NCBI GenBank assembly: GCA_019636495.1
Contig: JAHBXL010000005.1
Span: forward strand, 62,001 to 126,000
DNA length: 64,000 nucleotides
Source of the DNA: Phycisphaeraceae bacterium
Lineage (GTDB): Bacteria > Planctomycetota > Phycisphaerae > Phycisphaerales > UBA1924
Direction: 5' to 3'
The notes beneath the pieces were generated by a model. It had not been told where the DNA came from, did no database searches, and was given only the letters and a program-made list of their open reading frames with translations. Below, one piece after another: positions 62,991-64,000 of this stretch (position 1 is its first letter; every line of letters starts with the position of its first letter). Position numbers and translations under genes: made by a program.

Positions 62991-63112
62991 GGGTTGTAGC
63001 CACGGGTGGAGCGAAGCCGCTTTGGGCCTCGCGGAACCCGTGGCGAGGTTTCGTTATCCTCTTCCCGCCCCGGAGGGGCGGAGGAGGTTTCGCGGACAGC
63101 GAGAGGACCACG
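62991..63112. repeat. RAYT-associated repeats R1 and R2 upstream of the transposase
   Basis: R1 (62991-63043) is an imperfect palindrome with outer arms CCACGGGT/ACCCGTGG and inner GCGAAGCC/GGGCCTCGC-type arms. R2 (63049 to the ATG) contains CCGCCCCGGAGGGGCGGAGG and the ribosome binding site AGAGGA. R1 recurs at 63696-63748 with one mismatch and R2 at 63770-63840. Confidence 0.85.
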
Positions 63113-63565
63113 ATGCCCGGCACCTACTCGCAGATTCTGCTGCACCTCGTCTTCTCCACCAAGCACCGCGAACCGTGGATCACCGCCGACATCGCGGAGC
63201 GTCTCTATCCCTACATGGGGGGCATCGTGCGGGGCGAGAAGGGAGTGCTGTACGACATCGGCGGCGTGGAAGACCACGTCCACATGTGTTTGCGGTGGCG
63301 GCCCGACGGAAGCGTGTCGGACCTGATGCGTGCCGTCAAGGCGAACTCGTCAAAGTGGCTCCATGACACGTTCCCGAATCTCGGCGCGTTCGCGTGGCAG
63401 GAGGGATACAGCGTGTTCTCAGTGAGCAAGTCGCAGGACGGAGCCGTCAAGTCGTACATCGCCGGACAGCACGAACATCACAAGAGAGACGACTTCAAGT
63501 CCGAGTTGCTGCGAATGCTCCGCCTGCATGAGATCGAGTTCGACGAGCGGTATGTCTTCGATTGA
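63113..63565 (+). mobile_element. REP-associated tyrosine transposase (RAYT), IS200-like
   Basis: 150 residues from ATG 63113. The IS200/IS605-type single-strand transposase core is complete: MPGTYSQILLHLVFSTKHRE, the HUH metal site DHVHM (GGVEDHVHMCLRW), LMRAVKANSSKWLHDTF, WQEGYSVFSVSKS and the catalytic tyrosine in AVKSYIAGQHEHHKR. RAYT proteins move REP/REPIN palindromes rather than themselves. Here REP-like palindromes lie on both sides, and one repeat unit includes the gene's own ribosome binding site. No TnpB-like gene follows. The protein looks active. Confidence 0.9.
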
Positions 63566-63583
63566 TTTGCCGTGCGGCAGGAT

Positions 63584-64000
63584 GCTCCCTCCGCCCCGCC
63601 GGGGCGGGATGGAAAGACCGAACTCTGTTCCACGGGTTGCGCTTCGCCCGCGGAAGCGAGGCTTCATCATCCACTTTCCGCCCCAGCGGGGCGCAGGGTT
63701 GTAGCCACGGGTGGAGCGAGGCCGCTTTGGGCCTCGCGGAACCCGTGGAAGCGGAACCCGTGGAAGCATGGTTTCATTGTCCTCTTCCCGCCCCGGAGGG
63801 GCGGAGGCGGTTTCGCGTACTGCGAAAGGACCACGGTGCCGTCGTGCGCTCCCTCCGCCCCGCCGGGGCGGGATGGAAAGACCGAACTCTGTTCCACGGG
63901 TTGCGCTCGCCCGCGAGGCGCGGGCCGCGCTTCACCCGTGGCTACACTCCGCGGCCCCGTTCGGGGCCGAATGAAGCGCGCGGCAGTCTCTCCCGTCCCG
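63584..64000. repeat. repeat array downstream of the RAYT gene
   Basis: R3 (63584-63653) with the hairpin CCGCCCCGCCGGGGCGGG and the word TTCCACGGGTTGCGC recurs nearly exactly at 63848-63916. Between lie R1 (63696-63748), a short AGCGGAACCCGTGGAAGC spacer and R2 (63770-63840), in which the transposase ATG has become GTG and the following codons are lost. The last 80 nt hold another GGCCCCGTTCGGGGCC hairpin. No gene is present to the window edge. Confidence 0.85.

Noticed and set aside
62991..64000. CRISPR-like array at the right end
   Set aside because: Repeat units differ in size, are palindromic, have no regular spacers and no cas genes; RAYT/REPIN organisation explains them.

Overview
The window is a high-GC bacterial chromosome segment that reads as a planctomycete, most likely Phycisphaerae-like. 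Reasons: a 16S rRNA gene standing alone with no 23S, 5S or tRNA behind it; a PEP-CTERM protein; pseudopilin and HDOD genes; short genes packed on both strands; and three secreted proteins ending in a D-x-D-G plus DIFxFLxAWF tail that I associate with Phycisphaerae. No tRNA gene or CRISPR array was found. All calls come from reading the sequence; no database search was run.

Layout. 1-6.9 kb: class V aminotransferase (cut by the window edge), a methyltransferase, PhoU, a zinc-ribbon membrane protein and a receiver-HDOD regulator. 7.3-9.2 kb: the lone 16S gene with a long leader and a good promoter candidate. 9.4-12.7 kb: comF, mcsB, mcsA and rpmB. 12.9-19.3 kb: Ser/Thr kinase, PEP-CTERM protein, DUF3800 protein, infC (apparently starting at AUC) and an S1-domain protein. 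19.5-25 kb: a pseudopilin divergent from a small operon (eight-cysteine secreted peptide, unknown membrane-anchored protein, MauE/DoxX-like protein), then an oxidoreductase, thioredoxin and folP. 25-36 kb: secreted protein, UvrD-type helicase-nuclease, inactive M16-like protein carrying a G16 run, phytase-like protein, metallophosphoesterase and lpdA.

36.3-40.1 kb is a mosaic accessory region: three 5'-truncated RHS carboxy-terminal fragments, two of them in a roughly 0.7 kb duplication, a low-GC zinc-ribbon membrane gene, a truncated IS110-type transposase start and several palindromic dispersed repeats. 40.1-58.9 kb returns to ordinary genes: sortilin-like lipoprotein, P1B-type ATPase, gpsA, a DUF433/DUF5615 pair, S1/P1 nuclease-like enzyme, hydrolase, TonB-like protein, TlpA-like protein, clpS, FHA protein, argF and rpmA. 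58.9-64 kb: uvrA, with a 69-nt palindromic insert in frame, then a repeat-rich end with a DUF3883-type nuclease-fold gene and a REP-associated tyrosine transposase (RAYT) whose 5' region is duplicated downstream.

The most unusual theme is that palindromic repeats beginning GGTGGCAC enter or border coding sequence: in uvrA, at the ends of the RHS fragments, and at the start of the DUF3883 gene. Other points worth checking are the infC AUC start, the mcsA/mcsB frame problem at a G6 run, long G/C homopolymers (one in a promoter spacer, one inside a gene), and the cysteine-rich peptide/MauE operon.
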